Shown: one piece after another, positions 24,827 to 33,883 of the stretch
Layout of the letters: every line of letters starts with the position of its first letter
Position numbering within the stretch: the stretch's first letter is position 1
From: Micromonospora tarapacensis
Lineage (GTDB): Bacteria; Actinomycetota; Actinomycetes; Mycobacteriales; Micromonosporaceae
Length of the DNA: 64,000 nucleotides
Direction: 5' to 3'
Assembly: GCF_019697375.1 (NCBI RefSeq)
Contig: NZ_JAHCDI010000004.1
Span: 2,405,324-2,469,323 of the forward strand
The notes under the pieces: generated by a model
What the model was told of the DNA's origin: nothing
Database searches by the model: none
The model's input: only the letters and a program-made list of their open reading frames with translations
Translations under genes and position numbers: made by a program

Positions 24827-24865
24827 GCTGGTCACCGCCGGTCGTGTCTACTGGCGGTGACCAGC
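24827..24865. terminator. Bidirectional terminator between convergent genes
   Basis: Perfect 13-bp arms (24827-24839 and 24853-24865) with a 13-nt loop lie between the ends of the 24059 gene and the convergent 24873 gene. Confidence 0.75.
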
Positions 24866-24872
24866 CGATCGA

Positions 24873-25160
24873 CTACGGGCGGCGCGGCGTGGCGAAGCCG
24901 AGGTCGGCATCGCTCGCCGCGTGTAGCACGGCCCGCAACGCCTCCCGGTACCGCTGGTTCGGCCACCGGTGCTCCCCGCGCTCCAGCTTCGCGATGTAGG
25001 CCGCGTCCATCCGCGCTCCGCCGCCGCTACCCGCCACCAGCGTGTTGACGCTGTCGGCGAGTTCCTGTCTCGACATCGGCTGACCCGTCGCCGACGGCGA
25101 CGCTTGGCGTAGCCGTGCCTGCCGGACCAGCGCGTTCGGGACTATCCCCGGTTCGGCCAT
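24873..25160 (-). CDS. Short XRE-type DNA-binding protein without sensor domain
   Basis: From ATG 25160 the protein is 95 residues and consists almost only of the shared module: PNALVRQARLRQASPSATG, MSRQELADSVN and AYIAKLERGEHRWPNQRYREALRAVL, ending ADLGFATPRRP. The four larger paralogues carry 380 or more further residues. It may be a truncated copy or a natural DNA-binding antagonist that competes for their operators. The frame ends cleanly with a stop. Confidence 0.7.
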   Translation of the reverse strand: MAEPGIVPNALVRQARLRQASPSATGQPMSRQELADSVNTLVAGSGGGARMDAAYIAKLERGEHRWPNQRYREALRAVLHAASDADLGFATPRRP

Positions 25161-25376
25161 CACCGCTACCGCCCTCCCGTGCAGGCTCGTGAGCGAATCC
25201 CACCAGCCGTACCGCACCGATCGAGATTGGCCGCCGGTGCCGCCGTGTCGGCAGCATAGGTGACGGGTGGTACCGGAGCTGTCACCGGTCGGTCCTGCGG
25301 GTCGGTGGTCGCCCGGGGCCGTCTTGGTGCGGGATCCGGTGGCGAAACGATCCCGGTCGTCGCCGTTGGTCTGGGG

Positions 25377-26858
25377 TCATGGTGGGCCGAGAACACTCGC
25401 CGCCTGTTCGGCGAAGGCGTCGACTGCCGCGTTCCCGTGGTGTGGCGCCAGCAAGCGTCGGACGACTCGGACACGTTCGACGCCTCGGGCGCTGGTGACC
25501 CCGGCGGACAGCGTCAGGCAGCGGGCGGCGATGTCGGCGGCCTCGTCGACGTTGCCGTCATAGACGTGTGCCTCGGCCAGCCAGGACAGGTACAGCGACA
25601 GCTCGCGGGCGTGCGCGTCGTCGTAGCTGTCCACTGCGGTGGCCAGCAAGCCGATGGCGTTCGTGGGGCGCTTGAGTTGGGTGAGGCACCGCCCGGCCAT
25701 CACCGCGATCTCCTCACGGTTGAGCCAGTACACCCAGGCCGGATCCATGCGGGGATCGGTATCGGCGTACGCCTCATCGACCTCGCCCAAGGCGCGGAGG
25801 GTGGCCTGCGGGTCGCCGAACCGGGCGTTGGCCCACGCGACCCGCTCCAGCAGCAACGCCCGCGTGGTCGCGGTCGCGGCGGCTTTCGCGCCGTGGTAGG
25901 CGCTGGAGGCCAGTAGCACCGCGTCGCGGGGGTCGGCGACGTTGGCCTTCTGGTAGGCCAACGACGAGAGCAGGTTGGCCGCGAGCGGGTTGTCCTGCGC
26001 GGCGTGGGCGGCCGAGACGCCGCCGAGGTAGTACCGCTCGGCTTGCCCGTTCAGCCCGGCGTCGCTGGCGACCCAGCCGGCGAGCTGGCACAGCTCGCCG
26101 ACCGCCGCCAGCAGTAACCTTCCGGTCGCTTCGCTGTACGAGGCGCCGCGCACCATGTCCACCGTGACGCGCAGCTCCCGGCGGACGAGGTCATGCATGT
26201 CGCCGCCGCCGAGGAAGTCGTCCATCCGGCGCAGCGCATCGGCGCGTTCGGTGACCATCGCCGCGAGGCGACGCCCGACCCGCCGTCCCGCTCGCATCTC
26301 GGCGACCTGCGGCGCATCGATCACCCGCCATTCGTGGGACAGCCGCAGCGCCTCGTCCGGATCGAGATCACGGTCATCGGCCAGGAACTCCGCCAACGCC
26401 TCCGCGCTCGCCGCACCCCAGGTGTCGCCGCCGAGCAGTCCGCTTGCGCCGACCGGCCGCGCTGAGGAGTCAACGACGAGCAGCGGGCTACCGCGCATGG
26501 TGTAGAACCCGAGGTCCGCGTCGGCCGCCGCACCCAGCACGGCGCGCAACGCTGCCCGGTACCGGCTGTTCGGCCAGCGGTGTTCGCCGCGCTCCAGCTT
26601 TCCGATGTAGGTCTCATCGAGGCGAAACTCGCGCCCGGTATCAGCGAACAGCCACGCGTTGACCGCCTCCGCGAGTTCCTGCCGCGACATCGCACGCCCC
26701 GACCCGGACGGCGAGGGCGTGCGTAGCCGCGCCGATCGCAGCAGCTCGTTCGGGGTTTCCGGGTGATCCGACACCGCCGCCGCGGCCTCCCTCCCGAGGT
26801 TGTCGCGTTCGTCGAGCCCGGCCCGCGACAGGTCGTCTCGCGCACCGAAACCGGTCAT
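25377..26858 (-). CDS. XRE/TPR regulator, divergent from the secretion operon
   Basis: The 493-residue protein carries the shared module (PNELLRSARLRTPSPSGSG, MSRQELAEAVNAWLF, YIGKLERGEHRWP) at residues about 35-95 and a long helical C-terminal half. That half has TPR-like repeats, for example YYLGGVSAAHAAQDNPLAANLLSS and ALGEVDEAYADTDPRMDPAW. Such proteins usually sense a small ligand or peptide through the helical domain. Its start is divergent from the type IV secretion operon, separated by 384 bp that include phased GTCAGGT repeats, so it is the best candidate for control of transfer. Confidence 0.75.
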   Translation of the reverse strand: MTGFGARDDLSRAGLDERDNLGREAAAAVSDHPETPNELLRSARLRTPSPSGSGRAMSRQELAEAVNAWLFADTGREFRLDETYIGKLERGEHRWPNSRYRAALRAVLGAAADADLGFYTMRGSPLLVVDSSARPVGASGLLGGDTWGAASAEALAEFLADDRDLDPDEALRLSHEWRVIDAPQVAEMRAGRRVGRRLAAMVTERADALRRMDDFLGGGDMHDLVRRELRVTVDMVRGASYSEATGRLLLAAVGELCQLAGWVASDAGLNGQAERYYLGGVSAAHAAQDNPLAANLLSSLAYQKANVADPRDAVLLASSAYHGAKAAATATTRALLLERVAWANARFGDPQATLRALGEVDEAYADTDPRMDPAWVYWLNREEIAVMAGRCLTQLKRPTNAIGLLATAVDSYDDAHARELSLYLSWLAEAHVYDGNVDEAADIAARCLTLSAGVTSARGVERVRVVRRLLAPHHGNAAVDAFAEQAASVLGPP

Positions 26859-27242
26859 CAGTCAGCGTAGTTGACCGCTCACCAGAGGTGCGCGGCGCGG
26901 AGCCTAATGGCGTTCGCGGCGGTGCCCGGACCTGTCAACGGCGAACAAGTGGCAACCGGCTCGACCGCCGGCACTGGCGTCTACCTGCGGCGTCAGGTCT
27001 GGTCAGGTCGGGTCAGGTGGGCGGCGAGTTCGTACGGGCTGACAACTGAGGTCTGGGCGGTGCATGCCGCTGATGGCGTGCCCGCCTCGGTGGGCAACGA
27101 CCTCGGGCGGCTGGCCGCGATCCGGTACGGCGTACTGACCCCCAACCCTTCGCAACGACGTAGGGAGGAGCGCCCCCACCGGCCAGCACCCGCGCGAGGT
27201 TCCCACCGAGGCGGTCCCACACATCCCTTGTGGAGACCGCCC
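26859..27242. promoter_or_regulatory. Divergent promoter region of the secretion operon
   Basis: This 384-bp gap has no credible gene; an open frame extends upstream of 27243 but lacks a good start. Three GTCAGGT copies lie at 26992, 27002 and 27012, exactly 10 bp apart. A CTGTCAA near-match to the element heptamer lies near 26930. The phased array on one helix face fits cooperative binding by a regulator. Confidence 0.6.
27210..27241 (+). promoter_or_regulatory. Stem-loop covering the ribosome site of the VirB2-like gene
   Basis: GGCGGTC (27210-27216) pairs with GACCGCC (27235-27241) and CCACA (27217-27221) with TGTGG (27229-27233), leaving one bulged A and a 7-nt loop. The only Shine-Dalgarno-like bases, GGAG at 27232-27235, lie in the right arm, and the ATG follows at 27243. 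Folding would block ribosome access. Confidence 0.55.
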
Positions 27243-27548
27243 ATGCACGCGTACACCATCGTCTCCGCTGCCGGAGACCTGATCGCCGCAGCACCCGCCC
27301 TAGATGTCCTGGCGGCGAAGAGCATCCCCGAGGTCATTGCGGGCCTCGAACTGTGGATCATGGGGATCCTGGCGGCCGTGGCCACCTTGTTCCTCGTCAT
27401 CGGGGGCCTGCGGTACATGACCGCTGGAGGTGACCCGGCCCAGGCAGAACAGGCCAAGGGAAACTTCAAGGCGGCCCTGGCCGGCTACGCCCTGGCCATC
27501 CTCGCACCGGTGATCCTGCAAGTCTTGCAGGGCATCCTCGGCGGCTGA
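27243..27548 (+). CDS. VirB2-like pilin/TrbC-type membrane protein
   Basis: The 101-residue protein has a hydrophobic N-terminal segment, then two membrane helices (IAGLELWIMGILAAVATLFL and AALAGYALAILAPVILQVL) joined by a short polar loop YMTAGGDPAQAEQAKGNF. This matches the VirB2/TrbC-type subunits of conjugative type IV secretion systems in Gram-positive bacteria. It heads the operon, 7 bp before the VirB6-like gene. Its ribosome site lies inside a stem-loop, which suggests translational control. Confidence 0.75.
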   Translation: MHAYTIVSAAGDLIAAAPALDVLAAKSIPEVIAGLELWIMGILAAVATLFLVIGGLRYMTAGGDPAQAEQAKGNFKAALAGYALAILAPVILQVLQGILGG

Positions 27549-27555
27549 AGCCGCC

Positions 27556-28458
27556 ATGACCGACTGGCTGTACAACGGCCTGATCGAGTGGCTCGCCGAG
27601 CGTGTCCAGGGCATGCTCGGCGGGCTGGTCTCGCTCCTGACCGCCACCTTCTTCACCTCACCCGATGTCACGGTCTTCCCACAGGTCCAACTGCTGGCGG
27701 GCCGTTCCGTCGTGGTCGTCAACGCCGCTTTCGTGCTGGCGATCATCGTCGCCGGTGCCATCGCGATGACGCATGGCACCTTCCAGATCCGGTACCAGGC
27801 CAAAGACCTGCTGCCCCGACTGGTGTTCGGGTTCGTGGCGTCGAACTTCGGCGTCGAGTTGTGCCGGTTGCTGATCGAGACGGCCAACGCGTTGACGGTC
27901 GCGATGGTCGGTGAGACCGCGTCCGGTTCGCAGGTCATCGAGTTCGTCACGGCCCGCATCGTCGGCGCCTTGACCAGCCCGTCGTCAGCCGTCCTCGCGG
28001 TGGTGATCGGGCTGATCATCGTCGTGCTGTTCTACATGCTGCTCGTCGGCTGGTTCGCCAGGATCGCCACGCTGATCGTGCTCGCCGGGATCGCCCCGGT
28101 CGCACTGGCGTGTTACGCCCTGCCGCAAACCCAGGCCGCCGCCGGGCTGTGGTGGCGCTCGCTGCTGGGCTGTCTGGCCACGCCGCTGCTGCAAGCCATC
28201 TTCTTCACCACCGGCGTGGATCTGCTGCTCGACCCCGAGCACAACGTGCCGATCCTGCTGGGCCTTCCCGCCGGCGCGAGCACCGACATCTTCAACCTGT
28301 TCATCGCCGCCGTCCTGCTCATGGTGACCGTGCGCATCCCGAAACTGGTCGGCCGCTACGTCACCCGAGGCGGCCAGGTGTCCACCGCCGGAGTCGTGCT
28401 GCGCGCCGTGGTCATCCAGTCGATCACCCGCCGCATGCGCATCCCCGGACGCCGCTGA
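27556..28458 (+). CDS. VirB6/TrbL-like polytopic membrane protein
   Basis: The 300-residue protein has about six hydrophobic segments, including VVVVNAAFVLAIIVAGAIAM, AVVIGLIIVVLFYMLLVGWF and IATLIVLAGIAPVALACYAL. The order and the WWRSLLGCLATPLLQAIFF motif fit the VirB6/TrbL channel component of type IV secretion. It follows the VirB2-like gene by 7 bp and precedes the PrgI-type gene. Confidence 0.75.
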   Translation: MTDWLYNGLIEWLAERVQGMLGGLVSLLTATFFTSPDVTVFPQVQLLAGRSVVVVNAAFVLAIIVAGAIAMTHGTFQIRYQAKDLLPRLVFGFVASNFGVELCRLLIETANALTVAMVGETASGSQVIEFVTARIVGALTSPSSAVLAVVIGLIIVVLFYMLLVGWFARIATLIVLAGIAPVALACYALPQTQAAAGLWWRSLLGCLATPLLQAIFFTTGVDLLLDPEHNVPILLGLPAGASTDIFNLFIAAVLLMVTVRIPKLVGRYVTRGGQVSTAGVVLRAVVIQSITRRMRIPGRR

Positions 28459-28485
28459 CATCCCTCTTTCGCAAGGAGTTCTGCT

Positions 28486-29373
28486 ATGGACGACGACATC
28501 CCCCGGGCCTCCGTGCCCGCAGACATCGGCGCCCCCGACAAGATCGCTTGGGGGCTGTCATTTCGGCAGCTCGCCATCATCGGCACCGTCGCCGGTGCCG
28601 GCTGGCTGCTGTACTCGAACTTCGGTCCGCTGCTGCCCCCGATGGCGTGGGTCATTGCCGCGATCCCGATCGCCGCGGTGACCATCGTCGTCGCGCTCGG
28701 CAAACGCGACGGCCTGCCGCTGGATGTGTGGCTACGCCACGGCCTCGCGCTGCGCCGCGTACCGAAGCTGCAAACCCCGGGCCGCACCCGCACCGGACAG
28801 CCGCTGGTTGACACGACCGCGCCGCCGATGGTGCCGGCGCCGCTGCGGATCGCCGCCACGACGATCGCCGCCGACGGCACTCTCACGGTGGACGGCGCGG
28901 CCCGCTGTGTGATCGCCTGCGGCACCACCAACGTGGCGTTGCGCACCGGGCAGGAACAGGCCGCGCTGCTGTCCGGGTTCGGGCAGTGGCTCAACGCATT
29001 GACCGGCCCGGCGCAGATCGTGGTCGCCGCACAGCGGCATGACCTGACCCCGTACGCGCAAGCGGTGCTGGACAACACGGCCCGGCTACCACATGAGGCG
29101 CTGCGGCGGGCGGCCGACGACTACGCCGCGTTCCTGCTCGAACTCGACACCACCCGCGATCCGCTGCGCCGCCAGGTGCTCGCCGTCATCGCGCAAGGCC
29201 CCACCCGGGAGGCGACCGTCCGCACGTTCGGCGCCCTCGGCGTCAGCGCGGAGCCGCTCGACGGCGGCGCGCTCACTGCCGCCCTCGCGAGTGCGGTCGA
29301 CCCCTACCAGCCGCCGGTGCCCGGCCCGAGGGCCGTGCCCGGCGTCCCGATCACCACCAGGAGGAACCCATGA
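28486..29373 (+). CDS. PrgI/VirB3-like membrane protein with long C-terminal domain
   Basis: The 295-residue protein starts with the PrgI pattern: ASVPADIGAPDKIAWGLSFRQLAI, then two membrane helices around GTVAGAGWLLYSNFGPLL and MAWVIAAIPIAAVTIVVAL. The cytoplasmic part of about 200 residues has no named domain. Its ATG has AAGGAG upstream. The end overlaps the VirB4 start by 4 bp (ATGA), so the two are translated together as in other Gram-positive transfer operons. Confidence 0.8.
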   Translation: MDDDIPRASVPADIGAPDKIAWGLSFRQLAIIGTVAGAGWLLYSNFGPLLPPMAWVIAAIPIAAVTIVVALGKRDGLPLDVWLRHGLALRRVPKLQTPGRTRTGQPLVDTTAPPMVPAPLRIAATTIAADGTLTVDGAARCVIACGTTNVALRTGQEQAALLSGFGQWLNALTGPAQIVVAAQRHDLTPYAQAVLDNTARLPHEALRRAADDYAAFLLELDTTRDPLRRQVLAVIAQGPTREATVRTFGALGVSAEPLDGGALTAALASAVDPYQPPVPGPRAVPGVPITTRRNP

Positions 29374-31133
29374 GCCTACTCACCCGCAACCGTTCCCGCA
29401 CCGCCGCGAAGGCGCCGGCCGACCCGGTGCCGGCGCCGGCGGCGTTGGAGATCACCCCGACCCATGTGCGGGTCGGCGACGACTACGCGGCCACCTACGC
29501 CGTGTGCGGCTTCCCGGCCGAGGTCGGCCCGGCCTGGCTGGTCCCGTTGCTGTCCTACCCGGGCCGGGTCACCGTCGCCGTGCACACCGAGCCCGTGCCG
29601 GCGCCGATCGCCGCGCCGATGCTCACCAAACAACGCGCCCGCCTCGAATCGACGCGGCGGATCGACGCCGAACGCGGCAAGCTGTCCGATCCGACGGTGG
29701 AGGCCGCCGCCAGCGACGCCGCCGACCTGGCCGAGCGGGTCGCCCGGGGCGCCTCCAAGCTGCACCACGGCGCCGTCTACGTCACGGTGCACGGCCGCAC
29801 CCTCGACGAGCTGCACGCCACGGCGGCCGGGGTGCGTTCAGCCGCCGCGTCGATGCTGCTGGACCTGCAACCGGCCACGTTCCGCCACCACCTCGGCTAC
29901 ACCACCACCCTGCCACTGGGGGTTGACAAGCTCGGGATGCGACGCATCTTCGACACCGAAAGCCTGGCCGCGGCGTTCCCGTTCGCCTCCGGCGACCTCG
30001 CCGCCCCCGCCCCCGGCCAGCACACCTCCGCCCAGGCGGTGATGTACGGGGTCAACACCACCTCCCACGGCATCGTGATGTGGAACCGGTGGGCGCAGGA
30101 CAACCACAACAGCGTCGTGCTCGCCCGGTCCGGAGCGGGAAAGTCGTACTTCATCAAGCTGGAAGTGCTGCGCAGCTTGTACCAGGGTGTCGAAGTCGCC
30201 GTGATCGACCCGGAGGACGAATACACGCCCCTCGCGGAGCACGTCGGCGGCACCGTCATCCAACTCGGCGCGCCCGGCGTGTGCATCAACCCCCTCGATC
30301 TGCCGGTCGACACCGAACTGACCACGCTGCGCGACCAGCAGTTGGCCGTGCACACGACCATCAACGTGATGCTGGGCATGGTTCCGCCGCCCAGCGAAGG
30401 CCAAGCCCTAGACCGGGCGATTCCCGCCACCTATGAGGCGGCCGGGATCACCCACGACCCGGCGACGTGGGGAAGGCCGGCGCCGCTGCTGCGGGACCTG
30501 GCCGCCACGCTGACCGCCGATGCGGATCCGGCCGCGCAGCAGATGGCGGCCCGGCTCGCCCCATGGGTGTCGGGCACCTTCAAGGATCTGTTCAACGGAC
30601 CGACCAGCACCCGCCCGGACGGTCACCTGGTGGTGTGGTCGCTGCGGAACCTGCCGGACGAACTGCGCACCATCGGCACGCTGCTCACCCTCAAGCACAT
30701 CTGGGGCCGCATCGACCAAACAGCGACCAGCGCTCACCAGACGAAGCGGCTAGTGGTCGTCGATGAAGCGTGGCTGCTGATGCGCGACGGCGAGGGCGCG
30801 AGGTTCCTGTCCCTCATGGCGAGGGCGGGCCGCAAACGCAACGCGGGCCTGACCGTGGTGACGCAAGACGCGGCCGACGTGCTGAGCACCAACTTCGGAC
30901 TCACGATCGTGTCCAACGCGGCGACGCAGGTACTGATGCGCCAGTCCACACAGGCCATCGACGTGGTCACCGAGGCGTTCGGCCTGACCGGTGGGGAGGC
31001 CCGGCTGCTGCTCTCGGCGGGCAGGGGCGAGGGGCTCTTGGTCGCTGGCCGGTCGAGGGTGCCGTTTCGTTCCCAAGCCTCCGGCAGCGAGCACCGGTTG
31101 GCGGTAACGGGGATCGGCGGTGAGCAGCGGTGA
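29370..31133 (+). CDS. virB4: VirB4-family ATPase of type IV secretion
   Basis: The intact 587-residue ATPase carries Walker A VVLARSGAGKSYFIKLEVLR (residues about 249-268) and Walker B RLVVVDEAWLLMRDGEG (about 461-477), followed by RKRNAGLTVVTQDAADVL and the RQS segment typical of VirB4 proteins. It would power assembly and transport at the inner membrane. Overlaps with both neighbours (ATGA before, GTGA after) place it in one transcript with the PrgI-like and VirD4-like proteins. Confidence 0.9.
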   Translation: MSLLTRNRSRTAAKAPADPVPAPAALEITPTHVRVGDDYAATYAVCGFPAEVGPAWLVPLLSYPGRVTVAVHTEPVPAPIAAPMLTKQRARLESTRRIDAERGKLSDPTVEAAASDAADLAERVARGASKLHHGAVYVTVHGRTLDELHATAAGVRSAAASMLLDLQPATFRHHLGYTTTLPLGVDKLGMRRIFDTESLAAAFPFASGDLAAPAPGQHTSAQAVMYGVNTTSHGIVMWNRWAQDNHNSVVLARSGAGKSYFIKLEVLRSLYQGVEVAVIDPEDEYTPLAEHVGGTVIQLGAPGVCINPLDLPVDTELTTLRDQQLAVHTTINVMLGMVPPPSEGQALDRAIPATYEAAGITHDPATWGRPAPLLRDLAATLTADADPAAQQMAARLAPWVSGTFKDLFNGPTSTRPDGHLVVWSLRNLPDELRTIGTLLTLKHIWGRIDQTATSAHQTKRLVVVDEAWLLMRDGEGARFLSLMARAGRKRNAGLTVVTQDAADVLSTNFGLTIVSNAATQVLMRQSTQAIDVVTEAFGLTGGEARLLLSAGRGEGLLVAGRSRVPFRSQASGSEHRLAVTGIGGEQR

Positions 31134-33639
31134 CGGGCCAGTCGTGGGAGTCCTGGGTGTCGTGGGTGACGGATCGGCCGTGGCTGGCCGCGCTGGCGGC
31201 GCTGTGCCTGGTCGCCTATGTGTTCGGCCGCGATCAGCTTCTCGCGTGGCGGCATCGCCGGTTCGTCGAGGGTGCCCGCTGGGTGAGCATCGCCGCGCCG
31301 CCGGAGGTCACCCCGGAGTCGGCCGCCGCGTTGTGGTCCACCATGACCGGGGTGCTCACCCCGTCGGTATGGCGGCGCCGCCTGTACGGCACGCCGCACG
31401 TCGGGTGGGAGTACACCTGGACCGGCCGCACCCTCACAATCCGACTGTGGGTGCCCGGCACCGTCCCGCCCGGCTCCGTGGAGAGCGCGGTGCGGGCGGC
31501 CTGGCCCGCCTGCACCGTGGCGGTCGACGAGACGGCCGGACAGCCGATCCCGGCCGCCGTGGCGGAGCAGGCCGGTGGGGCGTTGTGGCCGCAGGAGACC
31601 GAAGGGCTGCCGCTGCGCACCGAACACGAGGCGGACCCGCTGCGGGCGCTGCTGTCGGCCGGTGCCGGCGTCCGCGACCGGGAACACGCGTGCGTGCAGA
31701 TCCTGGCCCGGCCCGCCTCGGCCCGCCGGGTGCGCCGTGCCCGGCGGGCCGCGTCGAAGCCCGCCGGCACCCCGGCGGCGACGTCGCCAACCGGGCGGTC
31801 AACAGCATGGCCAGGCTCGCGATCGAGCCGATCCTCTGGCTCCTCGAAGTCTTCCTCCCCGGGCCAACCCGGCGAAGCGCAACCACGCGCGGAGGATCCC
31901 GCCCGGAGGGCGTCCGGGATCCGGTGGCCGACGCCAACCAGCACGCCGTGGTGGACAAGGCCGTGCGCGTGCCGCACTTCGAGATCGCCATCCGCTACGC
32001 CGTCGCCGTCGATGACGACCAGAGCGACAACGGCGCCAAGCGCCGCACGGCCGACAAGCGCACCAAGGACCAGCGGCGGCGCGACGACGAGCACCACCAG
32101 CAGATGCGGGCACGGCTGCACGGGCTGGCGCACACCTTCGCGTCGGCGGCGGCCACCTACACCCGCCCGAACCGGCTGCGGCGAATGAAGATGGCCCAAC
32201 CGGTGGCGGTGCTTGCCTCGCGGCGACTGCTGCGCGGGTTCCTCGCCACCGTCGAAGAACTCGCGGTCCTCGCCGCCCTGCCACAGGACCTCGCCGTGCC
32301 CGGCCTGGACCGGGCCAGAGCGAGGGCGGTGCCGGCGCCAGCGGCGATCCCGTCCGGCGGGCGTGGAGTGAAGGTGCTCGGCCGCTCCCAGATCGGCGGG
32401 CACTCCGTCGGCCTGAACGTGGTCGACGCCCGCCAGCACGTGCACCTGATCGGCAAGACCGGCGTTGGCAAGTCCACCCTGCTGCTCAACATGATCCTGT
32501 CCGACGTACACGCCCGCCGGGGAACGGTGGTCATCGACCCACGCGGCGACCTCGTGTTGGACATCCTGGACCGGCTACCGGCCGACTACGCCGACCGGAT
32601 CGCGATCATCGACCCCGAGCAGGACAACCCGGCGTGTTTCAATCCGCTCGACGACGGCGGAGACGCGCACCTGGCGGTGGACAACCTCGTCGGCGTCTTC
32701 TCCAAGATCTTCCAACGGCACTGGGGGCCGCGCATCGATGACACCCTGCGGGTGAGCTGTTTGACGTTGATGCGTCACGCCCATCCCACCCTGTCGCTGG
32801 TGCCGCCGCTGCTCAACGACCGAGGCTTCCGGGGCCGGTTCGTCTACGACCTGTCCGACCCCGAAGGGCTGGGCGGGTTCTGGGCCTGGTACGACTCGAT
32901 GAACGAGGGCCAACGCGCCCAGGTCATCGGCCCCGTCCTCGCGCGCTTGAGGGCGTTCCTGCTGCGCGACTTCGTCAAGAACGTCATCGGCACCGCGCAC
33001 ACTTCGTTCCAGATGTCGAAGATCCTGGACGGCGGGCTGCTGCTGTGCCGGCTCCCCAAGGGTGTCCTCGGTGAGGAGACCGCCCGGATCCTCGGCTCGC
33101 TGATCGTCGCCCGCGTCTGGCAGGCCGCCATCGCCCGCGCCGGACAACCCGAGGACAAGCGAAAAGACGCCACCCTATATATTGATGAATGTCAGAATTT
33201 TCTGAATTTGCCGGGTTCGGTGGACGACATGCTCGCCGAGGCCCGGGGGTTCCGGTTGGGCCTCGTCTTGGCGCACCAGAATTTGGCGCAGTTGCCGAAG
33301 GAGACCGCTGACGCGGTTTCGGCGAACGCCCGGTCGAAGGTCTTCTTCAACGTCGACCCGAACGACGCCCGGGAACTGGCCAAGCACACCCGCCCCGAGC
33401 TGGAGGACCACGACCTGTCCCACCTGGACGTGTTCACGGCCTCCGCGCGGTTGCTGGTCGCCAACCGGGAGATGCCGGCGTTCACCTTCACCACCAACCC
33501 GCCGGTCGAGGCGGTCGGTGAGGCCCTCGCGATCCGGCAGAGGGTCGCCGCGGCGCACGCCCCGCCCACCGAGGAATCCGCCATGCAGCAGGTCGCCCGC
33601 AAGTCGCTTCACCGGCGCACCAACCGACAACAGCCCTGA
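31130..33639 (+). CDS. VirD4/TraG-like coupling ATPase, one frameshift
   Basis: The GTG at 31130 overlaps the VirB4 stop. The first frame gives a membrane anchor (WLAALAALCLVAYVFG) and about 210 residues. The second resumes with GGDVANRAVNSMARLAIEP and has Walker A HLIGKTGVGKSTLLLNMI, Walker B ATLYIDECQNFLNLPGSVD and the C-terminal SHLDVFTASARLLV. Adding one C to the CCCC at 31770-31773 joins them into an 836-residue protein. The ATPase half is intact. It should couple DNA to the secretion channel. The break matches seven others in the window and is probably an assembly error. Confidence 0.82.
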
Positions 33640-33726
33640 CCCGGAGCCGCACATCCGGCTGCTGGTCTCCGGACATCCCGGCTGGAGGCCCTCGTTTGGG
33701 TGCTCGGCGGGGTTCTCGGCTGGTCT

Positions 33727-33765
33727 CTCGTTCGGGGGCGTTTCGGAAACGAGGCCCCGAACGAG
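33727..33765 (+). terminator. Stem-loop downstream of the secretion operon
   Basis: An 11-bp stem (33727-33737 and 33755-33765) encloses a second small hairpin (CGTTT/AAACG). It lies 90 bp after the VirD4-like stop codon and could end that transcript. Confidence 0.6.
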
Positions 33766-33780
33766 TCCCGATCGGGGCGG

Positions 33781-33811
33781 CTGTCAGGCCGCCCACCAGC
33801 GGACCTGTCAA
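33781..33811. promoter_or_regulatory. CTGTCAG and CTGTCAA sites upstream of the 33884 gene
   Basis: CTGTCAG at 33781 lies in the loop of a short GGCGG/CCGCC stem; CTGTCAA follows at 33805. They are the same heptamer as in the 22-24 kb control regions and lie about 100 bp before the next gene. Confidence 0.45.
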
Positions 33812-33883
33812 CCGGTCCGCAAGATCCATCCGTCCAGACTCCCGTACCGGGAGTATCTCTCTACCTCTGAGGGGTGACTGCCT

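Noticed and set aside
31120..31770. N-terminal part of the long frame that starts at 31120
   Set aside because: That frame is a shadow before 31770; the real start is GTG 31130, which overlaps the VirB4 stop and encodes the membrane anchor.
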